Assembly (NCBI GenBank): GCA_963995525.1
Contig: OZ023206.1
Span: 1,488,001-1,552,000, forward strand
Direction of reading: 5' to 3'
Length of the DNA: 64,000 bases
From: Escarpia spicata
Lineage: Eukaryota; Annelida; Polychaeta; Sabellida; Siboglinidae
Below are positions 23,477 to 38,200 of the stretch, piece by piece; the first letter of the stretch is position 1, and every line of letters starts with the position of its first letter. Below the pieces are notes generated by a model. The model saw only the letters and a program-made list of their open reading frames with translations. It did no database searches and was not told the origin of the DNA. The translations under genes were made by a program, and so were the position numbers.

Positions 23477-25762
23477 CTAGATTGATATCAAGCTACACAC
23501 ATAACTAGATTAACCCGTAATGGGAATGCATGTTACCGTTTTATCCCCGTCACGTAAGTTACAAGAACATATTACGTAAGTTATAGGTGTGAAAACTCAT
23601 CCCCATTTGAAGTGTTTTCTTGTCTAAAGCAGCAGTACCTTCAGTACTCACGAGACAAACATGTCCCATATGAAAGTTTTCGAAAAAAATTAATGCAAAT
23701 CACAGCAAAACGGTATTTGTAGTGCATTTTATTTCGGCGGAAGGATCTTTAATGTGGTCTTACCCCAAATAGATGTTTTGCACGTTACAAATCTTCACGA
23801 AGGCTAGATTGATATCAAGCTACACACATAACTAGATTAATCCCAAATGGGAATGCATGTTACCGTTTTATCCCCGTCACGTAAGTTACAAGAACATATT
23901 ACGTAAGTTATAGGTGTGAAAACTCATCCCCATTTGATGTTTTATCTTGTCTAAAGCAGCAGTACATTCAGTACTCACGAGACAAACATGTCCCATGTCA
24001 AAATGTTCGAAAACAATTAATGCATATCACAGCAAAACGGTATTTGTAGTGCACTTTTTTCGGCGGAAGGATCCTTAATGTGGTCTTACCCCAAATAGAT
24101 GTTTTGCATGTTACAAATCTTCACGAAGGGTAGATTGATATCAAGCTACACACATAACTAGATTAACCCGAAATGGGAATGCATGTTACCGTTTTATCCC
24201 CGTCACGTAAGTTACAAGAACATATTACGTAAGTTATAGGTGTGAAAACTCATCCCCATTTGAAGTTTTTTCTTGTCTAAAGCAGCAGTACCTTCAGTAC
24301 TCACGAGACAAACATGTCCCATATAAAAGTTTTCGAAAAAAATTAATGCAAATCACAGCAAAACGGTATTTGTAGTGCACTTTTTTCGGCGGAAGGATCT
24401 TTAATGTGGTCTTACCCCAAATATATGTTTTGCACGTTACAAATCTTCACGAAGGCTAGATTGATATCAAGCTACACACATAACTAGATTAACCCGTAAT
24501 GGGAATGCATGTTACCGTTTTATCCCCGTCACGTAAGTTACAAGAACATATTACGTAAGTTATAGGTGTGAAAACTCATCCCCATTTGAAGTGTTTTCTT
24601 GTCTAAAGCAGCAGTACCTTCAGTACTCACGAGACAAACATGTCCCATATGAAAGTTTTCGAAAAAAATTAATGCAAATCACAGCAAAACGGTATTTGTA
24701 GTGCATTTTATTTCGGCGGAAGGATCTTTAATGTGGTCTTACCCCAAATAGATGTTTTGCACGTTACAAATCTTCACGAAGGCTAGATTGATATCAAGCT
24801 ACACACATAACTAGATTAATCCCAAATGGGAATGCATGTTACCGTTTTATCCCCGTCACGTAAGTTACAAGAACATATTACGTAAGTTATAGGTGTGAAA
24901 ACTCATCCCCATTTGATGTTTTATCTTGTCTAAAGCAGCAGTACATTCAGTACTCACGAGACAAACATGTCCCATGTCAAAATGTTCGAAAAAAATTAAT
25001 GCATATATTACAGCAAAACGGTATTTGTAGTGCACTTTTTTCGGCGGAAGGATCCTTTATGTGGTCTTACCCCAAATAGATGTTTTGCATGTTACAAATC
25101 TTCACGAAGGGTAGATTGATATCAAGCTACACACATAACTAGATTAACCCGAAATGGGAATGCATGTTACCGTTTTATCCCCGTCACGTAAGTTACAAGA
25201 ACATATTACGTAAGTTATAGGTGTGAAAACTCATCCCCATTTGAAGTTTTTTCTTGTCTAAAGCAGCAGTACCTTCAGTACTCACGAGTCAAACATGTCC
25301 CATATGAAAGTTTTCGAAAAAAATTAATGCAAATCACAGCAAAACGGTATTTGTAGTGCACTTTTTTCGGCGGAAGGATCTTTAATGTGGTCTTACCCCA
25401 AATAGATGTTTTGCACGTTACAAATCTTCACGAAGGCTAGATTGATATCAAGCTACACACATAACTAGATTAACCCCAAATGGGAATGCATGTTACCGTT
25501 TTATCCCCGTCACGTAAGTTACAAGAACATATTACGTAAGTTATAGGTGTGAAAACTCATCCCCATTTGAAGTTTTTTCTTGTCTAAAGCAGCAGTACCT
25601 TCAGTACTCACGAGACAAACATGTCCCATATCAAAGTGTTCGAAAAAAAATTATGCATATCACAGCAAAACGGTATTTGTAGTGCACTTTTTTTGGCGGA
25701 ATGATCTTTAAAGTGGTCTTACCCCAAATAGATGTTTTGCACGTTACAAATCTTCACGAAGG
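23477..25762 (+). repeat. Q-R-S-Q-R-T-U unit in copy B (2,286 bp)
   Basis: M73-M79, counterpart of 1631-3914. It is two bases longer because M77 reads GCATATATTACAGC where others read GCATATCACAGC. M74 shares AAAACAATT with M7. M79 has a changed A-run before TTATGC. Confidence 0.88.
24783..25110 (+). repeat. 328-bp monomer M77 (two-base insertion)
   Basis: R-class monomer, the only 328-bp copy in the window. GCATATATTACAGC replaces GCATATCACAGC near 219-230, and GGATCCTTTATG replaces GGATCCTTAATG. Its counterpart M10 in copy A is normal, so both changes arose after the large duplication (or are local sequencing errors). Confidence 0.88.
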
Positions 25763-27720
25763 CTAGATTGATATCAAGCTACACACATAACTAGATTAAC
25801 CCGTAATGGGAATGCATGTTACCGTTTTATCCCCGTCACGTAAGTTACAAGAACATATTACGTAAGTTATAGGTGTGAAAACTCATCCCCATTTGAAGTG
25901 TTTTCTTGTCTAAAGCAGCAGTACCTTCAGTACTCACGAGACAAACATGTCCCATATGAAAGTTTTCGAAAAAAATTAATGCAAATCACAGCAAAACGGT
26001 ATTTGTAGTGCATTTTATTTCGGCGGAAGGATCTTTAATGTGGTCTTACCCCAAATAGATGTTTTGCACGTTACAAATCTTCACGAAGGCTAGATTGATA
26101 TCAAGCTACACACATAACTAGATTAATCCCAAATGGGAATGCATGTTACCGTTTTATCCCCGTCACGTAAGTTACAAGAACATATTACGTAAGTTATAGG
26201 TGTGAAAACTCATACCCATTTGATGTTTTATCTTGTCTAAAGCAGCAGTACATTCAGTACTCACGAGACAAACATGTCCCATGTCAAAATGTTCGAAAAA
26301 AATTAATGCATATCACAGCAAAACGGTATTTGTAGTGCACTTTTTTCGGCGGAAGGATCCTTAATGTGGTCTTACCCCAAATAGATGTTTTGCATGTTAC
26401 AAATCTTCACGAAGGGTAGATTGATATCAAGCTACACACATAACTAGATTAACCCGAAATGGGAATGCATGTTACCGTTTTATCCCCGTCACGTAAGTTA
26501 CAAGAACATATTACGTAAGTTATAGGTGTGAAAACTCATCCCCATTTGAAGTTTTTTCTTGTCTAAAGCAGCAGTACCTTCAGTACTCACGAGACAAACA
26601 TGTCCCATATAAAAGTTTTCGAAAAAAATTAATGCAAATCACAGCAAAACGGTATTTGTAGTGCACTTTTTTCGGCGGAAGGATCTTTAATGTGGTCTTA
26701 CCCCAAATATATGTTTTGCACGTTACAAATCTTCACGAAGGCTAGATTGATATCAAGCTACACACATAACTAGATTAACCCGTAATGGGAATGCATGTTA
26801 CCGTTTTATCCCCGTCACGTAAGTTACAAGAACATATTACGTAAGTTATAGGTGTGAAAACTCATCCCCATTTGAAGTGTTTTCTTGTCTAAAGCAGCAG
26901 TACCTTCAGTACTCACGAGACAAACATGTCCCATATGAAAGTTTTCGAAAAAAATTAATGCAAATCACAGCAAAACGGTATTTGTAGTGCATTTTATTTC
27001 GGCGGAAGGATCTTTAATGTGGTCTTACCCCAAATAGATGTTTTGCACGTTACAAATCTTCACGAAGGCTAGATTGATATCAAGCTACACACATAACTAG
27101 ATTAATCCCAAATGGGAATGCATGTTACCGTTTTATCCCCGTCACGTAAGTTACAAGAACATATTACGTAAGTTATAGGTGTGAAAACTCATCCCCATTT
27201 GATGTTTTATGTTGTCTAAAGCAGCAGTACATTCAGTACTCACGAGACAAACATGTCCCATGTCAAAATGTTCGAAAAAAATTAATGCATATCACAGCAA
27301 AACGGTATTTGTAGTGCACTTTTTTCGGCGGAAGGATCCTTAATGTGGTCTTACCCCAAATAGATGTTTTGCATGTTACAAATCTTCACGAAGGGTAGAT
27401 TGATATCAAGCTACACACATAACTAGATTAACCCGAAATGGGAATGCATGTTACCGTTTTATCCCCGTCACGTAAGTTACAAGAACATATTACGTAAGTT
27501 ATAGGTGTGAAAACTCATCCCCATTTGAAGTTTTTTCTTGTCTAAAGCAGCAGTACCTTCAGTACTCACGAGACAAACATGTCCCATATCAAAGTGTTCG
27601 AAAAAAATTTATGCATATCACAGCAAAACGGTATTTGTAGTGCACTTTTTTTGGCGGAATGATCTTTAAAGTGGTCTTACCCCAAATAGATGTTTTGCAC
27701 GTTACAAATCTTCACGAAGG
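25763..27720 (+). repeat. Shortened seven-monomer unit (Q R S Q R T/U) in copy B
   Basis: M80-M85, 1,958 bp, counterpart of 3915-6198 but one monomer short. The last monomer (M85, 27395-27720) begins CCCGAAATG like T but has GAGACAAAC, CATATCAAAGTG, AATTTATGC and AATGATCTTTAAAG like U. T and U were thus joined in register within the first ~180 bp. Confidence 0.88.
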
Positions 27721-30655
27721 CTAGATTGATATCAAGCTACACACATAACTAGATTAACCCGTAATGGGAATGCATGTTACCGTTTTATCCCCGTCACGTA
27801 AGTTACAAGAACATATTACGTAAGTTATAGGTGTGAAAACTCATCCCCATTTGAAGTGTTTTCTTGTCTAAAGCAGCAGTACCTTCAGTACTCACGAGAC
27901 AAACATGTCCCATATGAAAGTTTTCGAAAAAAATTAATGCAAATCACAGCAAAACGGTATTTGTAGTGCATTTTATTTCGGCGGAAGGATCTTTAATGTG
28001 GTCTTACCCCAAATAGATGTTTTGCACGTTACAAATCTTCACGAAGGCTAGATTGATATCAAGCTACACACATAACTAGATTAATCACAAATGGGAATGC
28101 ATGTTACCGTTTTATCCCCGTCACGTAAGTTACAAGAACATATTACGTAAGTTATAGGTGTGAAAACTCATACCCATTTGATGTTTTATCTTGTCTAAAG
28201 CAGCAGTACATTCAGTACTCACGAGACAAACATGTCCCATGTCAAAATGTTCGAAAAAAATTAATGCATATCACAGCAAAACGGTATTTGTAGTGCACTT
28301 TTTTCGGCGGAAGGATCCTTAATGTGGTCTTACCCCAAATAGATGTTTTGCTTGTTACAAATCTTCACGAAGGCTAGATTGATATCAAGCTACACACATA
28401 ACTAGATTAACCCCAAATGGGAATGCATGTTACCGTTTTATCCCCGTCACGTAAGTTACAAGAACATATTACGTAAGTTATAGGTGTGAAAACTCATCCC
28501 CATTTGAAGTTTTTTCTTGTCTAAAGCAGCAGTACCTTCAGTACTCACGAGACAAACATGTCCCATATCAAAGTTTTCGAAAAAAATTAATGCAAATCAC
28601 AGCAAAACGGTATTTGTAGTGCACTTTTTTCGGCGGAAGGATCTTTAATGTGGTCTTACCCCAAATAGATGTTTTGCACGTTACAAATCTTCACGAAGGC
28701 TAGATTGATATCAAGCTACACACATAACTAGATTAATCCCAAATGGGAATGCATGTTACCGTTTTATCACCGTCACGTAAGTTACAAGAACATATTACGT
28801 AAGTTATAGGTGTGAAAACTCATCCCCATTTGATGTTTTATCTTGTCTAAAGCAGCAGTACATTCAGTACTCACGAGACAAACATGTCCCATGTCAAAAT
28901 GTTCGAAAAAAATTAATGCATATCACAGCAAAACGGTATTTGTAGTGCACTTTTTTCGGCGGAAGGATCCTTAATGTGGTCTTACCCCAAATAGATGTTT
29001 TGCATGTTACAAATCTTCACGAAGGGTAGATTGATATCAAGCTACACACATAACTAGATTAACCCGAAATGGGAATGCATGTTACCGTTTTATCCCCGTC
29101 ACGTAAGTTACAAGAACATATTACGTAAGTTATAGGTGTGAAAACTCATCCCCATTTGAAGTTTTTTCTTGTCTAAAGCAGCAGTACCTTCAGTACTCAC
29201 GAGTCAAACATGTCCCATATGAAAGTTTTCGAAAAAAATTAATGCAAATCACAGCAAAACGGTATTTGTAGTGCACTTTTTTCGGCGGAAGGATCTTTAA
29301 TGTGGTCTTACCCCAAATAGATGTTTTGCACGTTACAAATCTTCACGAAGGCTAGATTGATATCAAGCTACACACATAACTAGATTAACCCCAAATGGGA
29401 ATGCATGTTACCGTTTTATCCCCGTCACGTAAGTTACAAGAACATATTACGTAAGTTATAGGTGTGAAAACTCATCCCCATTTGATGTTTTATCTTGTCT
29501 AAAGCAGCAGTACATTCAGTACTCAAGAGACAAACATGTCCCATGTCAAAATGTTCGAAAAAAATTAATGCATATCACAGCAAAACGGTATTTGTAATGC
29601 ACTTTTTTCGGCGGAAGGATCCTTAATGTGGTCTTACCCCAAATAGATGTTTTGCATGTTACACATTTTCACGAAGGGTAGATTGATATCAAGCTACACA
29701 CATAACTAGATTAACCCCAAATGGGAATGCATGTTACCGTTTTATCCCCGTCACGTAAGTTACAAGAACATATTACGTAAGTTATAGGTGTGAAAACTCA
29801 TCCCCATTTGAAGTTTTTTCTTGTCTAAAGCAGCAGTACCTTCAGTACTCACGAGACAAACATGTCCCATATCAAAGTGTTCGAAAAAAATTTATGCATA
29901 TCACAGCAAAACGGTATTTGTAGTGCACTTTTTTTGGCGGAATGATCTTTAAAGTGGTCTTACCCCAAATAGATGTTTTGCACGTTACAAATCTTCACGA
30001 AGGCTAGATTGATATCAAGCTACACACATAACTAGATTAACCCGTAATGGGAATGCATGTTACCGTTTTATCCCCGTCACGTAAGTTACAAGAACATATT
30101 ACGTAAGTTATAGGTGTGAAAACTGATCCCCATTTGAAGTGTTTTCTTGTCTAATGCAGCAGTACCTTCAGTACTCACGAGACAAACATGTCCCATATCA
30201 AAGTTTTCGAAAAAAATTAATGCAAATCACAGCAAAACGGTATTTGTAGTGCACTTTTTTCGGCGGAAGGATCTTTAATGTGGTCTTACCCCAAATAGAT
30301 GTTTTGCACGTTACAAATCTTCACGAAGGCTAGATTGATATCAAGCTACACACATAACTAGATTAATCCCAAATGGGAATGCATGTTACCGTTTTATCCC
30401 CGTCACGTAAGTTACAAGAACATATTACGTAAGTTATAGGTGTGAAAACTCATCCCCATTTGATGTTTTATCTTGTCTAAAGCAGCAGTACATTCAGTAC
30501 TCACGAGACAAACATGTCCCATGTCAAAATGTTCGAAAAAAATTAATGCATATCACAGCAAAACGGTATTTGTAGTGCACTTTTTTCGGCGGAAGGATCT
30601 TTAATGTGGTCTTACCCCAAATAGATGTTTTGCACGTTACAAATCTTCACGAAGG
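27721..30655 (+). repeat. Transition block M86-M94 in copy B
   Basis: Nine monomers, 2,935 bp, the same length and order (Q R V R T W U X R) as 6199-9133. M87 shares GCTTGTT and CTCATACCC with M21. M89 has a private TATCACCG where others read TATCCCCG. Confidence 0.88.
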
Positions 30656-32611
30656 CTAGATTGATATCAAGCTACACACATAACTAGATTAACCCCAAAT
30701 GGGAATGCATGTTACCGTTTTATCCCCGTCACGTAAGTTACAAGAACATATTACGTAAGTTATAGGTGTGAAAACTCATCCCCATTTGATGTTTTATCTT
30801 GTCTAAAGCAGCAGTACATTCAGTACTCAAGAGACAAACATGTCCCATGTCAAAATGTTCGAAAAAAATTAATGCATATCACAGCAAAACGGTATTTGTA
30901 ATGCACTTTTTTCGGCGGAAGGATCCTTAATGTGGTCTTACCCCAAATAGATGTTTTGCATGTTACAAATTTTCACGAAGGGTAGATTGATATCAAGCTA
31001 CACACATAACTAGATTAACCCCAAATGGGAATGCATGTTACCGTTTTATCCCCGTCACGTAAGTTACAAGAACATATTACGTAAGTTATAGGTGTGAAAA
31101 CTCATCCCCATTTGATGTTTTATCTTGTCTAAAGCAGCAGTACATTCAGTACTCAAGAGACAAACATGTCCCATGTCAAAATGTTCGAAAAAAATTAATG
31201 CATATCACAGCAAAACGGTATTTGTAATGCACTTTTTTCGGCGGAAGGATCCTTAATGTGGTCTTACCCCAAATAGATGTTTTGCATGTTACACATTTTC
31301 ACGAAGAGTAGATTGATATCAAGCTACACACATAACTAGATTAACCCCAAATGGGAATGCATGTTACCGTTTTATCCCCGTCACGTAAGTTACAAGAACA
31401 TATTACGTAAGTTATAGGTGTGAAAACTCATCCCCATTTGAAGTTTTTTCTTGTCTAAAGCAGCAGTACCTTCAGTACTCACGAGACAAACATGTCCCAT
31501 ATCAAAGTGTTCGAAAAAAATTTATGCATATCACAGCAAAACGGTATTTGTAGTGCACTTTTTTTGGCGGAATGATCTTTAAAGTGGTCTTACCCCAAAT
31601 AGATGTTTTGCACGTTACAAATCTTCACGAAGGCTAGATTGATATCAAGCTACACACATAACTAGATTAACCCGTAATGGGAATGCATGTTACCGTTTTA
31701 TCCCCGTCACGTAAGTTACAAGAACATATTACGTAAGTTATAGGTGTGAAAACTGATCCCCATTTGAAGTGTTTTCTTGTCTAATGCAGCAGTACCTTCA
31801 GTACTCACGAGACAAACATGTCCCATATCAAAGTTTTCGAAAAAAATTAATGCAAATCACAGCAAAACGGTATTTGTAGTGCACTTTTTTCGGCGGAAGG
31901 ATCTTTAATGTGGTCTTACCCCAAATAGATGTTTTGCACGTTACAAATCTTCACGAAGGCTAGATTGATATCAAGCTACACACATAACTAGATTAATCCC
32001 AAATGGGAATGCATGTTACCGTTTTATCCCCGTCACGTAAGTTACAAGAACATATTACGTAAGTTATAGGTGTGAAAACTCATCCCCATTTGATGTTTTA
32101 TCTTGTCTAAAGCAGCAGTACATTCAGTACTCACGAGACAAACATGTCCCATGTCAAAATGTTCGAAAAAAATTAATGCATATCACAGCAAAACGGTATT
32201 TGTAGTGCACTTTTTTCGGCGGAAGGATCCTTAATGTGGTCTTACCCCAAATAGATGTTTTGCATGTTACAAATCTTCACGAAGGGTAGATTGATATCAA
32301 GCTACACACATAACTAGATTAACCCGAAATGGGAATGCATGTTACCGTTTTATCCCCGTCACGTAAGTTACAAGAACATATTACGTAAGTTATAGGTGTG
32401 AAAACTCATCCCCATTTGAAGTTTTTTCTTGTCTAAAGCAGCAGTACCTTCAGTACTCACGAGTCAAACATGTCCCATATGAAAGTTTTCGAAAAAAATT
32501 AATGCAAATCACAGCAAAACGGTATTTGTAGTGCACTTTTTTCGGCGGAAGGATCTTTAATGTGGTCTTACCCCAAATAGATGTTTTGCACGTTACAAAT
32601 CTTCACGAAGG
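30656..32611 (+). repeat. W-W-U-X-R-T six-monomer unit, copy B first repeat
   Basis: M95-M100, 1,956 bp, with starts 30656, 30982, 31308, 31634, 31960 and 32286. It matches 9134-11089 in class markers, including the ACACATTTTC ending and GAGT junction of the second W. Confidence 0.9.
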
Positions 32612-34567
32612 CTAGATTGATATCAAGCTACACACATAACTAGATTAACCCCAAATGGGAATGCATGTTACCGTTTTATCCCCGTCACGTAAGTTACAAG
32701 AACATATTACGTAAGTTATAGGTGTGAAAACTCATCCCCATTTGATGTTTTATCTTGTCTAAAGCAGCAGTACATTCAGTACTCAAGAGACAAACATGTC
32801 CCATGTCAAAATGTTCGAAAAAAATTAATGCATATCACAGCAAAACGGTATTTGTAATGCACTTTTTTCGGCGGAAGGATCCTTAATGTGGTCTTACCCC
32901 AAATAGATGTTTTGCATGTTACAAATTTTCACGAAGGGTAGATTGATATCAAGCTACACACATAACTAGATTAACCCCAAATGGGAATGCATGTTACCGT
33001 TTTATCCCCGTCACGTAAGTTACAAGAACATATTACGTAAGTTATAGGTGTGAAAACTCATCCCCATTTGATGTTTTATCTTGTCTAAAGCAGCAGTACA
33101 TTCAGTACTCAAGAGACAAACATGTCCCATGTCAAAATGTTCGAAAAAAATTAATGCATATCACAGCAAAACGGTATTTGTAATGCACTTTTTTCGGCGG
33201 AAGGATCCTTAATGTGGTCTTACCCCAAATAGATGTTTTGCATGTTACACATTTTCACGAAGAGTAGATTGATATCAAGCTACACACATAACTAGATTAA
33301 CCCCAAATGGGAATGCATGTTACCGTTTTATCCCCGTCACGTAAGTTACAAGAACATATTACGTAAGTTATAGGTGTGAAAACTCATCCCCATTTGAAGT
33401 TTTTTCTTGTCTAAAGCAGCAGTACCTTCAGTACTCACGAGACAAACATGTCCCATATCAAAGTGTTCGAAAAAAATTTATGCATATCACAGCAAAACGG
33501 TATTTGTAGTGCACTTTTTTTGGCGGAATGATCTTTAAAGTGGTCTTACCCCAAATAGATGTTTTGCACGTTACAAATCTTCACGAAGGCTAGATTGATA
33601 TCAAGCTACACACATAACTAGATTAACCCGTAATGGGAATGCATGTTACCGTTTTATCCCCGTCACGTAAGTTACAAGAACATATTACGTAAGTTATAGG
33701 TGTGAAAACTGATCCCCATTTGAAGTGTTTTCTTGTCTAATGCAGCAGTACCTTCAGTACTCACGAGACAAACATGTCCCATATCAAAGTTTTCGAAAAA
33801 AATTAATGCAAATCACAGCAAAACGGTATTTGTAGTGCACTTTTTTCGGCGGAAGGATCTTTAATGTGGTCTTACCCCAAATAGATGTTTTGCACGTTAC
33901 AAATCTTCACGAAGGCTAGATTGATATCAAGCTACACACATAACTAGATTAATCCCAAATGGGAATGCATGTTACCGTTTTATCCCCGTCACGTAAGTTA
34001 CAAGAACATATTACGTAAGTTATAGGTGTGAAAACTCATCCCCATTTGATGTTTTATCTTGTCTAAAGCAGCAGTACATTCAGTACTCACGAGACAAACA
34101 TGTCCCATGTCAAAATGTTCGAAAAAAATTAATGCATATCACAGCAAAACGGTATTTGTAGTGCACTTTTTTCGGCGGAAGGATCCTTAATGTGGTCTTA
34201 CCCCAAATAGATGTTTTGCATGTTACAAATCTTCACGAAGGGTAGATTGATATCAAGCTACACACATAACTAGATTAACCCGAAATGGGAATGCATGTTA
34301 CCGTTTTATCCCCGTCACGTAAGTTACAAGAACATATTACGTAAGTTATAGGTGTGAAAACTCATCCCCATTTGAAGTTTTTTCTTGTCTAAAGCAGCAG
34401 TACCTTCAGTACTCACGAGTCAAACATGTCCCATATGAAAGTTTTCGAAAAAAATTAATGCAAATCACAGCAAAACGGTATTTGTAGTGCACTTTTTTCG
34501 GCGGAAGGATCTTTAATGTGGTCTTACCCCAAATAGATGTTTTGCACGTTACAAATCTTCACGAAGG
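32612..34567 (+). repeat. W-W-U-X-R-T six-monomer unit, copy B second repeat
   Basis: M101-M106, 1,956 bp, in direct tandem with the previous unit and identical to it at all class markers I read. It has no counterpart in copy A, so it is a post-duplication gain (or a loss from A). Confidence 0.9.
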
Positions 34568-35219
34568 CTAGATTGATATCAAGCTACACACATAACTAGA
34601 TTAACCCCAAATGGGAATGCATGTTACCGTTTTATCCCCGTCACGTAAGTTACAAGAACATATTACGTAAGTTATAGGTGTGAAAACTCATCCCCATTTG
34701 ATGTTTTATCTTGTCTAAAGCAGCAGTACATTCAGTACTCAAGAGACAAACATGTCCCATGTCAAAATGTTCGAAAAAAATTAATGCATATCACAGCAAA
34801 ACGGTATTTGTAATGCACTTTTTTCGGCGGAAGGATCCTTAATGTGGTCTTACCCCAAATAGATGTTTTGCATGTTACAAATTTTCACGAAGGGTAGATT
34901 GATATCAAGCTACACACATAACTAGATTAACCCCAAATGGGAATGCATGTTACCGTTTTATCCCCGTCACGTAAGTTACAAGAACATATTACGTAAGTTA
35001 TAGGTGTGAAAACTCATCCCCATTTGAAGTTTTTTCTTGTCTAAAGCAGCAGTACCTTCAGTACTCACGAGACAAACATGTCCCATATCAAAGTGTTCGA
35101 AAAAAATTTATGCATATCACAGCAAAACGGTATTTGTAGTGCACTTTTTTTGGCGGAATGATCTTTAAAGTGGTCTTACCCCAAATAGATGTTTTGCACG
35201 TTACAAATCTTCACGAAGG
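34568..35219 (+). repeat. W-U pair, M107-M108
   Basis: Counterpart of 11090-11741: W with the ACAAATTTTC ending and GGGT junction, then U. It leads into the Y/P block. Confidence 0.85.
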
Positions 35220-38200
35220 CTAGATTGATATCAAGCTACACACATAACTAGATTAACCCCAAATGGGAATGCATGTTACCGTTTTATCCCCGTCACGTAA
35301 GTTACAAGAACATATTACTTAAGTTATAGGTGTGAAAACTCATCCCCATTTGAATTTTTTTCTTGTCTAAAGCAGCAGTACCTTCAGTACTCACGAGACA
35401 AACATGTCCCATGTCCAAATGTTCGAAAAAAATTAATGCATATCACAGCAAAACGGTATTTGTAGTGCACTTTTTTCGGCGGAAGGATCCTTAATGTGGT
35501 CTTACCCCAAATATATGTTTTGCATGTTACAAATCTTCACGAAGGCTAGATTGATATCAAGCTACACACATAATTAGATTAACCACAAATGGGAATGCAT
35601 GTTACCGTTCTATCTCCGTCACGTAAGTTACAAGAACATATTACGTAAGTTATAGGTGTGAAAACTCATCCCCATTTGAAGTTTTTTCTTGTCTAAAGCA
35701 GCAGTGCCTTCAGTACTCACGAGACAAACATGTCCCATATCAAAGTGTTCGAAAAAAATTAATGCATATCACAGCAAAACGGTATTTGTAGTGCACTTTT
35801 TTCGGCGGAAGGATCTTTAATGTGGTCTTACCCCAAATAGATGTTTTGCATGTTACAAATCTTCACGAAGGCTAGATTGATATCAAGCTACACACATAAC
35901 TAGATTAATCACAAATGGGAATGCATGTTACCGTTCTATCTCCGTCACGTAAGTTACAAGAACATACTACGTAAGTTATAGGTGTGAAAACTCATCCCCA
36001 TTTGAAGTTTTTTCTTGTCTAAAGCAGCAGTACCTTCAGTACTCACGAGACAAACATGTCCCATATCAAAGTGTTCGAAACAAATTAATGCATATCACAG
36101 CAAAACGGTATTTGTAGTGCACTTTTTTCTTTGGAAGGATCCTTAATATGGTCTTACCCCAAATAGATGTTTTGCATGTTACAAATCTTCACGAAGGCTA
36201 GATTTATATCAAGCTACACACATAACTAGATTAATCACAAATGGAAATGCATGTTACCGTTCTATCTCCGTCACGTAAGTTACAAGAACATATTACGTAA
36301 GTTATAGGTGTGAAAACTCATCCCCATTTGAAGTTTTTTCTTGTCTAAAGCAGCAGTACCTTCAGTACTCACGAGACAAACATGTCCCATATCAAAGTGT
36401 TCGAAAAAAATTAATGCATATCACAGCAAAACGGTATTTGTAGTGCACTTTTTTCGGCGGAAGGATCTTTAATGTGGTCTTACCCCAAATAGATGTTTTG
36501 CATGTTACAAATCTTCACGAAGGCTAGATTGATTTCAAGCTACACACATAACTAGATTAATTACAAATGGGAATGCATGTTACCGTTCTATCTCCGTCAC
36601 GTAAGTTACAAGAACATATTACGTAAGTTATAGGTGTGAAAACTCATCCCCATTTGAAGTTTTTTCTTGTCTAAAGCAGCAGTACCTTCAGTACTCACGA
36701 GTCAAACATGTCCCATATGAAAGTTTTCGAAAAAAATTAATGCAAATCACAGCAAAACGGTATTTGTAGTGCACTTTTTTCGGCGGAAGGATCTTTAATG
36801 TGGTCTTACCCCAAATAGATGTTTTGCACGTTACAAATCTTCACGAAGGCTAGATTGATATCAAGCTACACACATAACTAGATTAACCCCAAATGGGAAT
36901 GCATGTTACCGTTTTATCCCCGTCACGTAAGTTACAAGAACATATTACGTAAGTTATAGGTGTGAAAACTCATCCCCATTTGATGTTTTATCTTGTCTAA
37001 AGCAGCAGTACATTCAGTACTCAAGAGACAAACATGTCCCATGTCAAAATGTTCGAAAAAAATTAATGCATATCACAGCAAAACGGTATTTGTAATGCAC
37101 TTTTTTCGGCGGAAGGATCCTTAATGTGGTCTTACCCCAAATAGATGTTTTGCATGTTACAAATTTTCACGAAGGGTAGATTGATATCAAGCTACACACA
37201 TAACTAGATTAACCCCAAATGGGAATGCATGTTACCGTTTTATCCCCGTCACGTAAGTTACAAGAACATATTACGTAAGTTATAGGTGTGAAAACTCATC
37301 CCCATTTGAAGTTTTTTCTTGTCTAAAGCAGCAGTACCTTCAGTACTCACGAGACAAACATGTCCCATGTCCAAATGTTCGAAAAAAATTAATGCATATC
37401 ACAGCAAAACGGTATTTGTAGTGCACTTTTTTCGGCGGAAGGATCCTTAATGTGGTCTTACCCCAAATATATGTTTTGCATGTTACAAATCTTCACGAAG
37501 GCTAGATTGATATCAAGCTACACACATAATTAGATTAACCACAAATGGGAATGCATGTTACCGTTCTATCTCCGTCACGTAAGTTACAAGAACATATTAC
37601 GTAAGTTATAGGTGTGAAAACTCATCCCCATTTGAAGTTTTTTCTTGTCTAAAGCAGCAGTACCTTCAGTACTCACGAGACAAACATGTCCCATATCAAA
37701 GTGTTCGAAAAAAATTAATGCATATCACAGCAAAACGGTATTTGTAGTGCACTTTTTTCGGCGGAAGGATCTTTAATGTGGTCTTACCCCAAATAGATGT
37801 TTTGCATGTTACAAATCTTCACGAAGGCTAGATTGATATCAAGCTACACACATAACTAGATTAATCACAAATGGGAATGCATGTTACCGTTCTATCTCCG
37901 TCACGTAAGTTACAAGAACATATTACGTAAGTTATAGGTGTGAAAACTCATCCCCATTTGAAGTTTTTTCTTGTCTAAAGCAGCAGTACCTTCAGTACTC
38001 ACGAGACAAACATGTCCCATATCAAAGTGTTCGAAAAAATTAATGCATATCACAGCAAAACGGTATTTGTAGTGCACTTTTTTCTTTGGAAGGATCCTTA
38101 ATGTGGTCTTACCCCAAATAGATGTTTTGCATGTTACAAATCTTCACGAAGGCTAGATTTATATCAAGCTACACACATAACTAGATTAATCACAAATGGA

